Shown here: positions 1-9,715 of the stretch, piece by piece
Numbering within the stretch: position 1 is the stretch's first letter
Layout: each line of letters opens with the position of its first letter
Translations under genes and position numbers: made by a program
Notes under the pieces: model-generated
The model's input: only the letters and a program-made list of their open reading frames with translations
What the model was told of the DNA's origin: nothing
Databases searched by the model: none
Source of the DNA: Gemmatimonadaceae bacterium
GTDB taxonomy: Bacteria > Gemmatimonadota > Gemmatimonadetes > Gemmatimonadales > Gemmatimonadaceae
Length of the DNA stretch: 64,000 nucleotides
Assembly: GCA_020851035.1 (NCBI GenBank)
Contig: JADZDM010000002.1
Coordinates: 129,995-193,994, forward strand
Direction: 5' to 3'

Positions 1-553
1 AGTCGACGGTGGCCGACGGGGAGCCGGGCGTGAGTTCCGTCACCGAGTAGCTGAGCGAGTCGCCGTCGGGGTCCGTGGCGCCGACCATGAAGTCCAGCGT
101 GGTACCGGCCTGCACCTGCCGCGCCGAGATGCGGAGCATGGGCGCCCGCTGGGCGCGGTCCACGGTGAGCCGCACCTGTCGACAGGCCACGGTGGCGTCG
201 CCGGCGCGTGCCGCGACGGTGAGGTAGTTGGCGCCCTCCATGCCGCGTCCCGGACGCCAGCGGAAGACGTTGCCGGCGTCCACCACTCCGCGATCAACGC
301 CCATCGCGGCGAAGGAGATGCGACCGGCGGGTGCGTTGTTGAGGGACAGGCCGATGCGGACACTGTCCCCGACGAGGTATCTGACGCCGGGTTCGGCGTC
401 GAGGGCGATGCTGGGTCCGCTGACGCGGATCGAGTCGGGGCCGGCGGCGGGGCACTCCGGCACCGGCGACTGGGCCAGCAGCGCGCCCGGGACGCAGGCG
501 AGGAGCGCAAGGGCGACGGCAGTACGGCGGCTTTCGACACACGAACGACGCAT
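1..553 (-). CDS. Secreted Ig-like/cadherin-type domain protein, 3' end beyond the window
   Basis: The reading frame opens at an ATG at 553 and stays open to the left edge, so only the first 184 codons are visible. It starts MRRSCVESRRTAVALALL and has a signal peptide ending near ALLAQ. The mature part is rich in short beta-strand-like stretches. Near residues 150-175 it has a DPDGDSLSY motif, typical of Ig-like or cadherin-like repeats in bacterial surface proteins. Family knowledge suggests an exported adhesion or scaffold protein; the missing C-terminus could hold the functional domain. No catalytic motif is visible. The start is the first ATG before the signal peptide. The next gene, at 726, is divergent. 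Confidence 0.65.
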   Translation of the reverse strand, partial: MRRSCVESRRTAVALALLACVPGALLAQSPVPECPAAGPDSIRVSGPSIALDAEPGVRYLVGDSVRIGLSLNNAPAGRISFAAMGVDRGVVDAGNVFRWRPGRGMEGANYLTVAARAGDATVACRQVRLTVDRAQRAPMLRISARQVQAGTTLDFMVGATDPDGDSLSYSVTELTPGSPSATVD

Positions 554-725
554 CGAGTCAGAGCCTGTCAGGAGGGAGGGCCATGAGCGGGCAGCGGGCG
601 TTGAGGCCACAAGATAATCCGGCCGGGTGGCGCGGTCCCCTGGTGCGTGCTTGCGGCGGCCGTGGTGGCGCACTTCACTTGGCGAGCGCCCCTGGTGGCG
701 CCCCCTCCCTGCCGGAGCGTCGCGC

Positions 726-1985
726 ATGCGGAACGGACAACGACGGAACGCCGGGCCGGCATCGGCCCGGACGGGACGGCTGCTCTGCAGCCTGGTACTC
801 CTCGGCTGCGCCCGGGTGCCTTCCACGGCGGACTCCCTGGGTCCGCGGCTGGCGCTCGAGGCGCGCGTGGACGTGCAGGGTACCCGCACCCGCGAACCGA
901 TGGTGGTGCAGCACGGGTCAGGGGCGCTGCTGGTGGCTGGCTATGCCGTGCGCACCCAGGCGCTGTGGCGGAGCACCGATGGCGGCGCGCGCTGGGACAG
1001 TGTCGCGATCAGCGACGGGAGCAGCACCGCGGTCGGCAACTCCGACACCGACCTCGCCGTGGCACCGGACGGCACGATCTACTTCGCATCGATGACCTTC
1101 GACCGGAGCGTGGGTGAAGGGCGGCGGATCGCGATCGGCGTGTCGGACGACGCGGGTCGGAGCTTCCGCTGGACGGTGCTCTCCACCACACGGTTCGACG
1201 ACCGTCCCTGGGTGAAGGTGGCCCCCGACGGCTCGGCGCACGTGATCTGGAACGACGGCAGCGGGGTGCGGTATGTGACCAGCCGTGACCGCGGCCGCAC
1301 GTGGACCGACCGGCCGCGCATCAGCGCCCGTGGCGGGTCGAGCCATCTCGCGATCGGGCCCGGGGGCGTGATGGCGGTACGGGTGGCGCCGGTGTCGGCA
1401 TCGGGGAACCGCTTCGATGCGAAGGCCGACCAGCTGCTGGTGAGCAGCGATGGTGGCACGACGTGGGTGGCGCGCATGGTGCCCGGCCGGCCGACGTGGC
1501 GGGCGGGTGACCTCTCGCGCTGGGTGGAGCCGCTGGCGTGGGATGCCCGCGGCGCGTTGTACGCGGCGTGGGCGGAGGACTCGACGCTGTTGCTGGCGCG
1601 GTCGGCAGACCGTGGCAGCACCTGGCAGACCTGGGTGGTCGCCCGTGGCGGCGACACGCCCTACTACCCGTTCCTGATCGCACAGGGAGATGGTGCGCTG
1701 GCCGTGACCTGGCATGCGGGTGAGGGTGAGCGGCTGCGCTGGCACGCCGCCCGCATCGAGGCCGGGGCGCGGATGCGGGCACCGAAGATCCGTCGCTCGT
1801 CGCCGCTGCCGTTGGACGCGTTCCGCTGGGATCCGCAGGCGGCCGGGCCGACGGCGGCGGCGCCGGTGCGCGCGCCGGCGGGGGAGTATCTCGCGGCGGT
1901 ATTCCTCGCGGACGGCGGGGTGGGGGTGGTGACACCGGTGCAGACGCCCACGCGGGACGGGTTCACGTGGTGGAAGTTCCGGTGA
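726..1985 (+). CDS. BNR/Asp-box repeat lipoprotein (sialidase-like beta-propeller)
   Basis: This 419-residue exported protein has a lipobox-like LLGC near residues 33-36 (leader MRNGQRRNAG, then LLCSLVLLGC), so it is probably a lipoprotein. At least five Asp-box motifs of the S-x-D-x-G-x-T-W type recur (STDGGARW, SDDAGRSFRW, SRDRGRTW, SSDGGTTW, SADRGSTW). They mark a sialidase-like six-bladed propeller. I see no clear set of sialidase catalytic residues, so it may bind or process a surface polymer rather than cleave sialic acid. I chose the ATG at 726 because the upstream extension is Arg/Pro/Trp-rich and lacks a signal peptide. It is followed by a palindromic repeat cluster. Confidence 0.7.
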   Translation: MRNGQRRNAGPASARTGRLLCSLVLLGCARVPSTADSLGPRLALEARVDVQGTRTREPMVVQHGSGALLVAGYAVRTQALWRSTDGGARWDSVAISDGSSTAVGNSDTDLAVAPDGTIYFASMTFDRSVGEGRRIAIGVSDDAGRSFRWTVLSTTRFDDRPWVKVAPDGSAHVIWNDGSGVRYVTSRDRGRTWTDRPRISARGGSSHLAIGPGGVMAVRVAPVSASGNRFDAKADQLLVSSDGGTTWVARMVPGRPTWRAGDLSRWVEPLAWDARGALYAAWAEDSTLLLARSADRGSTWQTWVVARGGDTPYYPFLIAQGDGALAVTWHAGEGERLRWHAARIEAGARMRAPKIRRSSPLPLDAFRWDPQAAGPTAAAPVRAPAGEYLAAVFLADGGVGVVTPVQTPTRDGFTWWKFR

Positions 1986-1998
1986 GGTGCTGGTGGGA

Positions 1999-2147
1999 GT
2001 TCAAGGGGACGGGGATCTTGAGTTCAAGGGGACGGAGATCTTGAACCACGTGCCGGTTCAAGGGGACGGGGATCTCGAGTTCAAGATCTCCGTCCCCTTG
2101 AACGGCATCCCCATGGGAAGACGCGTTCAAGATCCCCGTCCCCTTGC
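1999..2147. repeat. Cluster of five 23-nt palindromic repeats (GGGGACGGGGATC family)
   Basis: Five copies of a unit whose core is CAAGGGGACGGRGATCT lie here: three in plus orientation (starting near 1999, 2022 and 2056) and two inverted (near 2084 and 2125). Single units have short dyad arms (TTCAAG/CTTGAA). Copies three and four together form a 20-bp inverted repeat (2056-2075 with 2084-2103, one mismatch) with an 8-nt loop. The cluster fills the gap between two plus-strand genes, so its transcript would fold into a strong hairpin that may end or protect the upstream mRNA. It does not resemble the second repeat family in this window. Confidence 0.85.
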
Positions 2148-2208
2148 ACGGTCTCATTGAACGAACGCCCCGCGACGATCTGCCGGCCCTCCACCCCACC
2201 TCACTCGC

Positions 2209-4944
2209 TTGCGCATGCTCCTCCCGCTGCTCGCGCTGCTCCAGCAGCCTGCTCCCCCGCCGCCGCCCCGCACGGTCACCGACCCGGGCGTCGTGGCCGT
2301 GGGCCAGCGCGTCACCCCCGCCGGGGTGCAGACGGTGTTCGGCGGCCGCGTGGCCTCGGTCCGGTTCGGCGCGACGCCGGGTGAGGTATGGGCCGCCGTG
2401 CCGGGCAGTGCGTGGCGCATGGCGTGGCGGGACAACCGCGTCGTGGCGCGCGCGGAGTTCGCGGGTCGACCGGGCGTACACGGCATCGCGATGGATCCGG
2501 TCACGCGACGCGTGCTCGTGAGCTCGGTGAGCAAGCTCCCCGCCGCCGTCGCCGCCAGCCGCACGCCGGGCGGACCGCCGCTGGAGCGCGCGAAGTCGGT
2601 GGCGCAGCTCGTGGCCTACGACACCGACAGCGCCGCGACGATCACCATGCAATCCGGCCCGCTGGGCGACTTCATGGCTGGTGCACCGGCCATCGCGGCC
2701 ACGCGCGGTGCGGACGGGCATCGCGTGGCCGTGCTGCCACTTCCCGCCGACGACAAGCTGGTCGTGCTCGACGCCGAGAACGGCACCACGCTGCGCACGG
2801 TGGCCCTCGGCGTGCTGCCCATCGCCGCGGTGCTCTCACCCGACGGGGCCGTGGCCTGGGTGAGCGTCTTCGGCGGGCCGAAACCAACGGGGCGGCAGCG
2901 GCGCGCCACGCAGTGCTGCGATCCCGCCGCCGAGCCGGTGCGTGTCGACGCGCGCGGGATCGCGTTGCCCGGCACGGTGGATCGTATCGACGTGACGACC
3001 GGCACCGTCACCCACCGCATTTCGGTCGGGGCACACCCCACCGGGCTGGCCTGGGACGAGGGACGCCAGCGGCTCTACGTCGCCAACGGCAACAGCGATG
3101 CGATCAGCGTGATCGACACCCGCCGCAACACCCTCGTCGCCACCATCGCGATCGCCCCGTTCCGCGAGCGCCGCATCGGCCTCACACCGACGGCACTCGC
3201 GCTCGCGCCGGATGGCGGCACGCTGTACGTGACGCTCGGCGGCGCGAATGCCGTGGCCGTGTACGACGTGCGCGACGCGGGGGCCACGCTGCGCGGCCTG
3301 ATCCCCACCGGCTGGTACCCCAGCAGCATCGACGTCAGCGCCGATGGCACCACGCTCGCCGTCGGCACGCTCTTCGGCGTGGGTGCCGGCACCGGCCGCA
3401 CCGCCGGCCGCGACGGACGCTACGTCTTCGCGGAGCGCGGCTCGCTGAACGTGATCCCGGTGCCGACCGACGCCGCGCTCACCGCGTACACCACCAGCGT
3501 GGCGGAGAACAACCGATTCCACCTCGCCAGCGGGCCGGCGGCGCCGTCGATCACGCCGCGTGCCGGTGTGGTGGCGCGCGCGGTGCCGGAACGGCCCGGC
3601 GAGGCAAGCCTGATCCAGCACGTGGTGTACATCATCCGCGAGAACCGTACCTACGACCAGGTGCTCGGCGACATCGGCAAGGGGGCCAGCGACTCCTCGC
3701 TCACGATGTACGGCCGCGATGTCACGCCGAACACCCATGCCCTCAGCGAACAGTTCGTCCTGCTCGACCACTTCTTCGCCTCGGGCGGCAACTCCGCCGA
3801 CGGACACAACTGGCTGACGCAGTCGCTGGAGACGGCCTACCCGATGTGGCCCCTGTACTCCGGCCGCAGCTACCCGAGCGAAGGCAACGACCCCCTCACC
3901 TACTCGTCCGGCGGCTTCCTCTGGGAATCGGCGATGCGACTGGGACAGCGCGTGGTGAGCTTCGGCGAGTACGCGCCGGCGCCCAGCGATTCCGTGCCGG
4001 CGATGCGCGCGCGGCTGATGGCGATGTTCCGCGATTCGACCACGTACAGCGCCGCGCTGGCCCGGCGCACCCTCGCGCGCACCTACACCACCCGCAGCGA
4101 GATCCCGAGCCTGGACCGCATCCTCGTGCGCGAGTATCCCGGGTGGACGCAGGAGGTGCCCGACGTGGTGAAGGCGGACGTGGTGCTCGAGCACCTGAAG
4201 GAATGGGAGGCGGCGGGGCGGATGCCGAACCTCTCGCTGATCATCCTGCCGAACAACCACACGCAGGGCACGAGCCCCGGCTGGTGCACGCCCGCCGCCT
4301 GCGTCGCCGACAACGACCTGGCACTCGGCCGCCTGGTGGACGCGCTCAGCCACTCGTCGTTCTGGAAGTCGATGGCGATCCTCGTGGTCGAGGACGACGC
4401 GCAGAACGGCGTGGACCACATCGACGGGCACCGCACGGTGGCACTCGCGATCAGTCCATACGCGCGACGCGGCGTGATCGACAGCACGTTCTACAGCCAG
4501 CCCAGCATGGTGAAGACCATCGAGCTGATGCTCGGCCTGCCGGCGCTCACGATGTTCGACCTCGTGGCCACCGACATGCGCGCGAGCTTCATCGGTCCCG
4601 GCGAGGCGCCCGACTTCACGCCGTACCGGGTGCGGCAGCCGCGCCAGTCGCTGTACGACGTGAACCTGCGGGTGGGCGAGATCACCGGACCCGATGCCGC
4701 GGCCCGTCGTGCCGCTGCGGTGGCCAGCGCGCGGATGAACTTCCGCGAGCCTGACGCCGCGCCGACGGAGCGGCTGAACCGGATCCTGTGGGCCGAGTCG
4801 AAGGGGTGGCGCGTGCCCTATCCGGAGGTGAAGCGGTCGCTGTTCTTCCCGCTGGCGGTGGACATCGAGGATGAGGACCGCGAGGAGCGTGCGGAGCGGC
4901 GCGCCGTGCGACCGGTCCGGAAGCCGGCGCGTGACAGGCGGTGA
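2209..4944 (+). CDS. Bifunctional YncE-type beta-propeller / phosphoesterase (alkaline phosphatase superfamily) protein
   Basis: This is a 911-residue secreted protein. A short signal-like segment (MLLPLLALLQQ) is followed by a YncE/SMP-30-like propeller at about residues 25-440, with repeats such as LYVANGNSDAISVIDT. A phosphoesterase of the acid phosphatase/phospholipase C type (PF04185-like) follows from about residue 468. Metal-site signatures are visible: ENRTYDQ, GGNSADGHNW and EDDAQNGVDHIDGHR. Families with this two-domain order are known from Bacteroidetes and related bacteria, probably acting on phosphate esters outside the cell; the substrate cannot be read from sequence. The listed start is a TTG (2209); an ATG two codons later (2215) is equally likely. 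It converges with the SusD-like gene. Confidence 0.82.
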   Translation: MRMLLPLLALLQQPAPPPPPRTVTDPGVVAVGQRVTPAGVQTVFGGRVASVRFGATPGEVWAAVPGSAWRMAWRDNRVVARAEFAGRPGVHGIAMDPVTRRVLVSSVSKLPAAVAASRTPGGPPLERAKSVAQLVAYDTDSAATITMQSGPLGDFMAGAPAIAATRGADGHRVAVLPLPADDKLVVLDAENGTTLRTVALGVLPIAAVLSPDGAVAWVSVFGGPKPTGRQRRATQCCDPAAEPVRVDARGIALPGTVDRIDVTTGTVTHRISVGAHPTGLAWDEGRQRLYVANGNSDAISVIDTRRNTLVATIAIAPFRERRIGLTPTALALAPDGGTLYVTLGGANAVAVYDVRDAGATLRGLIPTGWYPSSIDVSADGTTLAVGTLFGVGAGTGRTAGRDGRYVFAERGSLNVIPVPTDAALTAYTTSVAENNRFHLASGPAAPSITPRAGVVARAVPERPGEASLIQHVVYIIRENRTYDQVLGDIGKGASDSSLTMYGRDVTPNTHALSEQFVLLDHFFASGGNSADGHNWLTQSLETAYPMWPLYSGRSYPSEGNDPLTYSSGGFLWESAMRLGQRVVSFGEYAPAPSDSVPAMRARLMAMFRDSTTYSAALARRTLARTYTTRSEIPSLDRILVREYPGWTQEVPDVVKADVVLEHLKEWEAAGRMPNLSLIILPNNHTQGTSPGWCTPAACVADNDLALGRLVDALSHSSFWKSMAILVVEDDAQNGVDHIDGHRTVALAISPYARRGVIDSTFYSQPSMVKTIELMLGLPALTMFDLVATDMRASFIGPGEAPDFTPYRVRQPRQSLYDVNLRVGEITGPDAAARRAAAVASARMNFREPDAAPTERLNRILWAESKGWRVPYPEVKRSLFFPLAVDIEDEDREERAERRAVRPVRKPARDRR

Positions 4945-4974
4945 CCGTGACACCCACGCACGGCCCCGATACAG

Positions 4975-5010
4975 GCGACGCCCCGAAGCCGTGAAGCTCC
5001 GGGGCGTCGC
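4975..5010. terminator. Bidirectional hairpin between convergent genes
   Basis: A perfect 11-bp inverted repeat (GCGACGCCCCG with CGGGGCGTCGC) with a 14-nt loop sits between the ends of two convergent genes at 4944 and 5040. There is no T-run, so the terminator role is inferred from position and stem strength. Confidence 0.6.
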
Positions 5011-5039
5011 ACTGCAACGGACGGGGACGTGCGATGCGG

Positions 5040-6434
5040 CTACGGATTGCGATCCGTGCACCCCTTGAAGTTCGGGTTGTTCCGCTCGTCGGTGACGACC
5101 GGCAGGTTCACGTCCACGCCGTAGCTCCCGCCCTTGTAGTGCACGCCTTGCGGGAAGGTGCTGGCGGCCGTGCGGCCATACTGGCGGATGAGGCGGCGCA
5201 GGTCACCGAGCCGCTGGCCGCGCGAGAAGGTCCAGAAGGCCTTCTCGCGGAAGAGCAGTGCGAGCCGTGCGTCATCGGTGCCCGGGTCGACCAGCGCCGG
5301 CAACGCCGCCGGCGAGACCTCGCCGAGCTTCGGCGGGGCAGCGCGCAGGGCATTCAGGATCGTCAGCCAGCTGCCGCTGCCGTTCTTGAGTTCCACTTCC
5401 GCCTCGACCAGCCGGGCATCGATACCGTTCGCCACGTCCACGGAGGTGAGCTGTCCGTAGATGGTGGTGGTGCGGGCATACGTCTGCCCATCCTGGCCGT
5501 TGATGGCGCCGGTGGTCGGGATGGTGGTGGGAATGCGCGGATCGCGCGACGACGCGAAGGGCAGCGCATTGGCGACGGGGATGTTGCGGGCATTCCCCTC
5601 CACGCTGTCACCCACGCTGTAGCGGCGTGAGCTCAGCCCCTGCCCCCAGAGTGTGTTGGTGCCGGTGGTGAGCGAGAACGTGTGCTGGTAGGCGAACGCC
5701 GTCGGGATGCCGGCGACGAAGGTACCGGCGCCGGTGAAGTCGGCGACGGCCAGCGCCACGCGCGCACGCGCCACGCGGGAGGCCCGGTTGATCAGCGTGC
5801 TCTGGGCGTCGGTGCCGTTCGCGAACGCGATCGCCGAGTCGAGGGACGCCGCGGCCAGCGCGAAGACCGCCGCGTTGGACAGGGGTGCGCTGTTCTCGGG
5901 CGGGATCCCGCCGGTGGCCCCGATCGGGATGCCGTTGCAGAAGTCGAGCGCGAGCTGCATTTCGGAGTAGCCCCGGGCGAGGTACATCTCGGCGATGCTG
6001 GCACGGGCCGTCGGGTTGAACTGCGTCAGCGCCTCGAGCGCGGCGTTGGCGCGGGTCCGCACGCGATAGAGCACGCGCAGCTGCGTGGTGACGGACCCGT
6101 TCTGCTCGCGGATGCGCCGCTGGTCGGTCTCGTCGTTCTCGATGAAGGTGGAGCTGGTGGCCCACTCGTCGGCCAGCAGGCCGCCGAAGAGCCAGGTGCT
6201 CTCGCCGGCGCCGGTGCTGGTGCGGAACGTGGCCACCGCACCGTTGGCCAGCGCGTTGGCGGCTTCCAGCGAGTTGACGTTGGCCGGGATGATGATGTCC
6301 GGGTCGGTGACGGAGAGCAGGCGGTCGTTGGCCGCCTGGCAAGCGGTGAGCGAGAGCAGGACAGCGGCCGCGGTGCCGAGGCGCACCCGCGAGGAACGCC
6401 GGCCCGTCATGTTCGTCGTGTTGATGAGAGACAT
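5040..6434 (-). CDS. SusD/RagB-family nutrient-binding outer-membrane lipoprotein
   Basis: This 464-residue lipoprotein has a lipobox (LLSLTAC near residue 32). The body is the helical, TPR-like SusD fold, with typical repeats of A/L-rich helices and a C-terminal segment (REKAFWTFSRGQRLGDLRR) common in this family. It caps the SusC-type transporter encoded just upstream and captures oligomeric substrate at the cell surface. The start is supported by an AGGAG that begins in the SusC stop codon and lies 9 nt before the ATG; the two genes are 12 nt apart and surely co-transcribed. The neighbouring S9 peptidase suggests a peptide rather than a glycan substrate. Confidence 0.88.
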   Translation of the reverse strand: MSLINTTNMTGRRSSRVRLGTAAAVLLSLTACQAANDRLLSVTDPDIIIPANVNSLEAANALANGAVATFRTSTGAGESTWLFGGLLADEWATSSTFIENDETDQRRIREQNGSVTTQLRVLYRVRTRANAALEALTQFNPTARASIAEMYLARGYSEMQLALDFCNGIPIGATGGIPPENSAPLSNAAVFALAAASLDSAIAFANGTDAQSTLINRASRVARARVALAVADFTGAGTFVAGIPTAFAYQHTFSLTTGTNTLWGQGLSSRRYSVGDSVEGNARNIPVANALPFASSRDPRIPTTIPTTGAINGQDGQTYARTTTIYGQLTSVDVANGIDARLVEAEVELKNGSGSWLTILNALRAAPPKLGEVSPAALPALVDPGTDDARLALLFREKAFWTFSRGQRLGDLRRLIRQYGRTAASTFPQGVHYKGGSYGVDVNLPVVTDERNNPNFKGCTDRNP

Positions 6435-6446
6435 GGGTCGTGGCTC

Positions 6447-9400
6447 CTAGTAGCCGAGATTGAAGCGGAACGTGAAGTAGCTCGGCGGGGCGATGGTCTG
6501 GAACTCGGACGGCGCATCGGTGCCGCTGGTGGTGTTGAAGCCCGACTCCGGGTCGGCGCCGCGGTACTTGGTCCAGAGGCGCAGGTTCCGGCCGGCGAGC
6601 ACCACCGACAGGCTGCGGGCCTTCAGCAGGCGTGAGGCCAGCGCAGGCGAGAACGTGTACTCGAGCGAGGCCTCGCGCAGCCGGACGAAGCCGCCCTGCT
6701 GCAGGAAGCCGTCCAGCGAGCGCACGACATGCTCGTTGGCCGCGATGTTGGTGGCCTGGTCGATGAGGTCCGCGTCCAAGTTGTTGCGGCCGCTGCAGTT
6801 CGGGCGGGTGCAGCGGATGCGATCGGTGTTGTTGTACCACAGGTTGCCGCGCCGGATGTCCCACATCGTGTTGAAGCGCAGCTTGTGGTTCAGGAACTCG
6901 AAGCCGTTGGTGACGGTGGTGTTGTAGCGCGGCGTGGCATAGCCGCGGAACACCGACGTGTCGGCCACGAACACCTCGTTCCGCGCGGTGTCGGCATAGT
7001 AGGTGAGCAGCCCGTCGCCATTCTTGTCCTGCCAGCCGAGGATCGGCTGCGCCCAGTAGCCGGCGATGGGATAGCCGGCCACGGTGCGGGTCACGGTGCC
7101 GATCTGTGGCGGCGTGTCACCCAGCGACTGCACCACGTTGGCGTTGCCTGACGCGGAGACGTTCACGTCCCACGTGAAATACGACCGGTTCATGATCTGC
7201 GCCGTGACGCCCAGTTCCCAGCCGCTGTTCTTGACCGAACCGAGGTTGCGGAGCTGGGTGGTGACCGAGCCGTACGACGGCGGCAGCACCGCGGCGATGA
7301 GGGCGTCCTTGGTGATCTTGTGGTAGTACGTGACGTCCAGGCTGAGGCGGCTGTTGAACATGTTCGCCTCGAACCCGGTCTCGTTCTCCGTCGAGCGTTC
7401 CGGCTTCAGGTCCGGGTTGCCGAGCGCCGACTGCACCAGGGTGGGCTGGTCGGCGTTCTGCAGGTTGGTGGTGCCAGCGCCGAAGAAGAGGAGGGCGTCG
7501 TTCGGGCCCGGCTGCACGCCGGACTGCCCGTACGCATACCGCAGGCGCAGCGACGTGAGCCACGAGGGCGACTTGAACCAGTCCTCCCCGGAGATCAGGT
7601 ACGATGCAGAGGCCTTGGGATAGACGATGCTCTGGAAGTTCGTGCCGAAGGCCGAGTTCTGGTCACTGCGGACGGCGGCAGTGAGGAAGAGCCGGTCATT
7701 GATGGAGAGGGCCTGCTCCACGAACACACCGAACGTCTTGGTGATCGTGGTGGCCTCGGAGACCGACGGCGACGTGCCGGACCCCACGTTCTGCGACGCC
7801 GGCGCGAGCTGCGTGGAGCCGGTGGACGCGAGGGCACTGCGGAATCCGATGTACTGCGCACCGGCGGTGGTCTTGTGCGACAGGCCGAACAGCCGGTACT
7901 GCGCCGTCGAGCCGACATCCACGGTGAGGTTGTTGGTGGACACCCGGCCGATGCCGCGCGAGCCGAGCCGCGTGGTGGCCGTCAGCGGCGGTCCCTCACC
8001 GCGATAGAGCAGGTTCTCGTCACTGAGCGAGGTGAAGTCGTTGCCGACCGTGGCGCGGTTGGCGAGCCAGGTGAACGGCCGCCAGTTCGCCTGCGCCGAC
8101 CAGATGAACCGGTTCACCGCCTGGGCCGTGTTCTCCTGCCAGGAGTAGCCGGGCGTCCAGGCGCGATAGCCGTTGAGTGGGGTGCCCAGGCCGCTGACGG
8201 TGCCGTTGGCGCGGGTGCCCGGCCCGCCGAACACCTGCGAGCCCAGCCCGGCGGTCGCGTTCGACTCGAGCGAGTACCGCTGCGCGATGTTGATGAAGTT
8301 GGTGGCCATCCCCAGCTCGAGCTTCGGCGAGATGGTCGCGTTCAGGTTTGCACGCAGCGAGCGCCGGTTCATCTGGTTGGGTCGGTCGGTCCACGAGCGG
8401 ATCGGAAGGCCCACCGAGTCGAAGCGCGCGCGCTCGAACTCCGGGAGTTCCAGCACGCCGACCTCGTGTTCGTCCTCGGCGGCCACGAAGTAGCGCACCG
8501 CGTCGCTGCCGCCCGAGACCTGCACGCCCACCTGGCGGCGGTTGCCGGTGGAGAGCGGCGTGAGGTCCTTCTCCTCGAAGATGTTCAGCGAGCTGGTGGA
8601 ATCGGCCAGGCACTCCCCGGTGCCGACGCGCTGCAGGTTGCAGAACGCCCGCGACGAGACGGTCTCGGTGGGACGTTTGCCCCAGAGGCTGTAGGCGGTT
8701 GGATAGGTGTTGCGATCCACGACCGTGCCGCCCTCGCTGTACACCGACCAGCGCGGGGCGCCGGCGCGGCCCTTCTTGGTCGTCACGAGGATCACGCCGT
8801 TGGCGGCGTCGGTGCCGTAGAGCGTGGCGGCCGACGGACCCTTCACGATCTCGATGCTCTCGATCTCGTCGGGGTTCAGGTCGCCGATCCGGCTGGCGTT
8901 GTTGCCGCCGGTGTTGCCGCCCACGCCGTTGCCGGTGGGGGCGTTGAAGTTCTGGTTGGTGCTGGTCATGCGGATGCCGTCGATGATCCAGATCGGCTCG
9001 TTCGACAGGCTCACCGAGTTGCTGCCGCGGATGCGGATGCGGGCACCGGTGCCGGTCTGCGTGCCGCTGGTCACCGTGACGCCGGGCGCGCGGGAGTTCA
9101 GCAGGTCGTTGAGGTTGGCCACCGGAGCCGACTCGACGAGGCTGGCCACGTCGATGTTCGCGGTCGCGTTGCCGATCTCCTCGCGCCGCTGCTCGCCGGT
9201 GGCGGTGGTGACGACGGCAGCGAGTGCGATGGCCGCCTGGTTCATCGCGACGTCCACCGTCGCGGTGGCGCCGGCGGTGACGGTCACGCGGCGCGTCTGC
9301 TCGGCGTACCCCACGCGCAGCACGCGGACGGTGTAGGTGGCCGGCGCCACGTTGCGGAAGGTGACGCGGCCGTCGGCCAGCGTCTGGTTGGCGATGTTCG

Positions 9401-9563
9401 TGTTCAGGATGAACACACGCGCAGACTCAACCGGTCGCTGGTCGGCCGCACTGGTGACCCGCACGACGACGGTCCCGCCCGCAGGTTGCTGCGCGCGCAC
9501 AGGGAGGGCGGCGAGCGCCAGCAGCGCCGCCAGCGCCGCGGAACGGCGCCAGTAAGTGGACAT
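6447..9563 (-). CDS. SusC/RagA-family TonB-linked outer-membrane transporter
   Basis: This 1038-residue protein starts at ATG 9563 (GGAG about 8 nt upstream) with a clear signal peptide ending ALPVRAQQ. Next come a carboxypeptidase-regulatory-like domain (about 25-100) that ends in the connecting VTTATGEQRREE segment, a TonB plug (about 110-220, with IEIVKGPSAATLYG) and a long beta-barrel ending FTFRFNLGY with a terminal aromatic. It imports substrates delivered by the SusD partner, using TonB energy. An in-frame start 15 codons upstream (9608) has no signal-like sequence and is rejected. Order on the minus strand is peptidase, SusC, SusD. Confidence 0.92.
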   Translation of the reverse strand: MSTYWRRSAALAALLALAALPVRAQQPAGGTVVVRVTSAADQRPVESARVFILNTNIANQTLADGRVTFRNVAPATYTVRVLRVGYAEQTRRVTVTAGATATVDVAMNQAAIALAAVVTTATGEQRREEIGNATANIDVASLVESAPVANLNDLLNSRAPGVTVTSGTQTGTGARIRIRGSNSVSLSNEPIWIIDGIRMTSTNQNFNAPTGNGVGGNTGGNNASRIGDLNPDEIESIEIVKGPSAATLYGTDAANGVILVTTKKGRAGAPRWSVYSEGGTVVDRNTYPTAYSLWGKRPTETVSSRAFCNLQRVGTGECLADSTSSLNIFEEKDLTPLSTGNRRQVGVQVSGGSDAVRYFVAAEDEHEVGVLELPEFERARFDSVGLPIRSWTDRPNQMNRRSLRANLNATISPKLELGMATNFINIAQRYSLESNATAGLGSQVFGGPGTRANGTVSGLGTPLNGYRAWTPGYSWQENTAQAVNRFIWSAQANWRPFTWLANRATVGNDFTSLSDENLLYRGEGPPLTATTRLGSRGIGRVSTNNLTVDVGSTAQYRLFGLSHKTTAGAQYIGFRSALASTGSTQLAPASQNVGSGTSPSVSEATTITKTFGVFVEQALSINDRLFLTAAVRSDQNSAFGTNFQSIVYPKASASYLISGEDWFKSPSWLTSLRLRYAYGQSGVQPGPNDALLFFGAGTTNLQNADQPTLVQSALGNPDLKPERSTENETGFEANMFNSRLSLDVTYYHKITKDALIAAVLPPSYGSVTTQLRNLGSVKNSGWELGVTAQIMNRSYFTWDVNVSASGNANVVQSLGDTPPQIGTVTRTVAGYPIAGYWAQPILGWQDKNGDGLLTYYADTARNEVFVADTSVFRGYATPRYNTTVTNGFEFLNHKLRFNTMWDIRRGNLWYNNTDRIRCTRPNCSGRNNLDADLIDQATNIAANEHVVRSLDGFLQQGGFVRLREASLEYTFSPALASRLLKARSLSVVLAGRNLRLWTKYRGADPESGFNTTSGTDAPSEFQTIAPPSYFTFRFNLGY

Positions 9564-9635
9564 GACTGAGTCTCCAGGGTGGGTGGGAGCGCCCGGTGTG
9601 GTGGCCACCGGGGTGCAGCAGGACCTCGACCTTCC

Positions 9636-9652
9636 GACGCCGTCACGGCGTC
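9636..9652. terminator. Small hairpin downstream of the S9 peptidase gene
   Basis: GACGCCG and CGGCGTC form a 7-bp stem with a 3-nt loop in the 152-nt gap between the peptidase and SusC genes. It could be a weak or attenuating terminator; no T-run follows on the minus strand. Confidence 0.3.
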
Positions 9653-9715
9653 ACGTGCACCTGCACGACCACGTTCACAGGCACGAGCACCGACCGGTCG
9701 CCGGGCAGCCGCGCC

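Noticed and set aside
2836-5061. 741-residue minus-strand frame opposite the propeller-phosphoesterase gene
   Set aside because: It is shadow coding in GC-rich DNA. The plus-strand gene has clear family motifs, while this frame is His/Arg-rich with no recognisable fold.
7320-9569. Long plus-strand open frame (749 residues) opposite the SusC gene
   Set aside because: It is an antisense shadow of a strongly supported gene; the composition is Arg/Gly/Val-rich with no domain, and there is no ribosome site.
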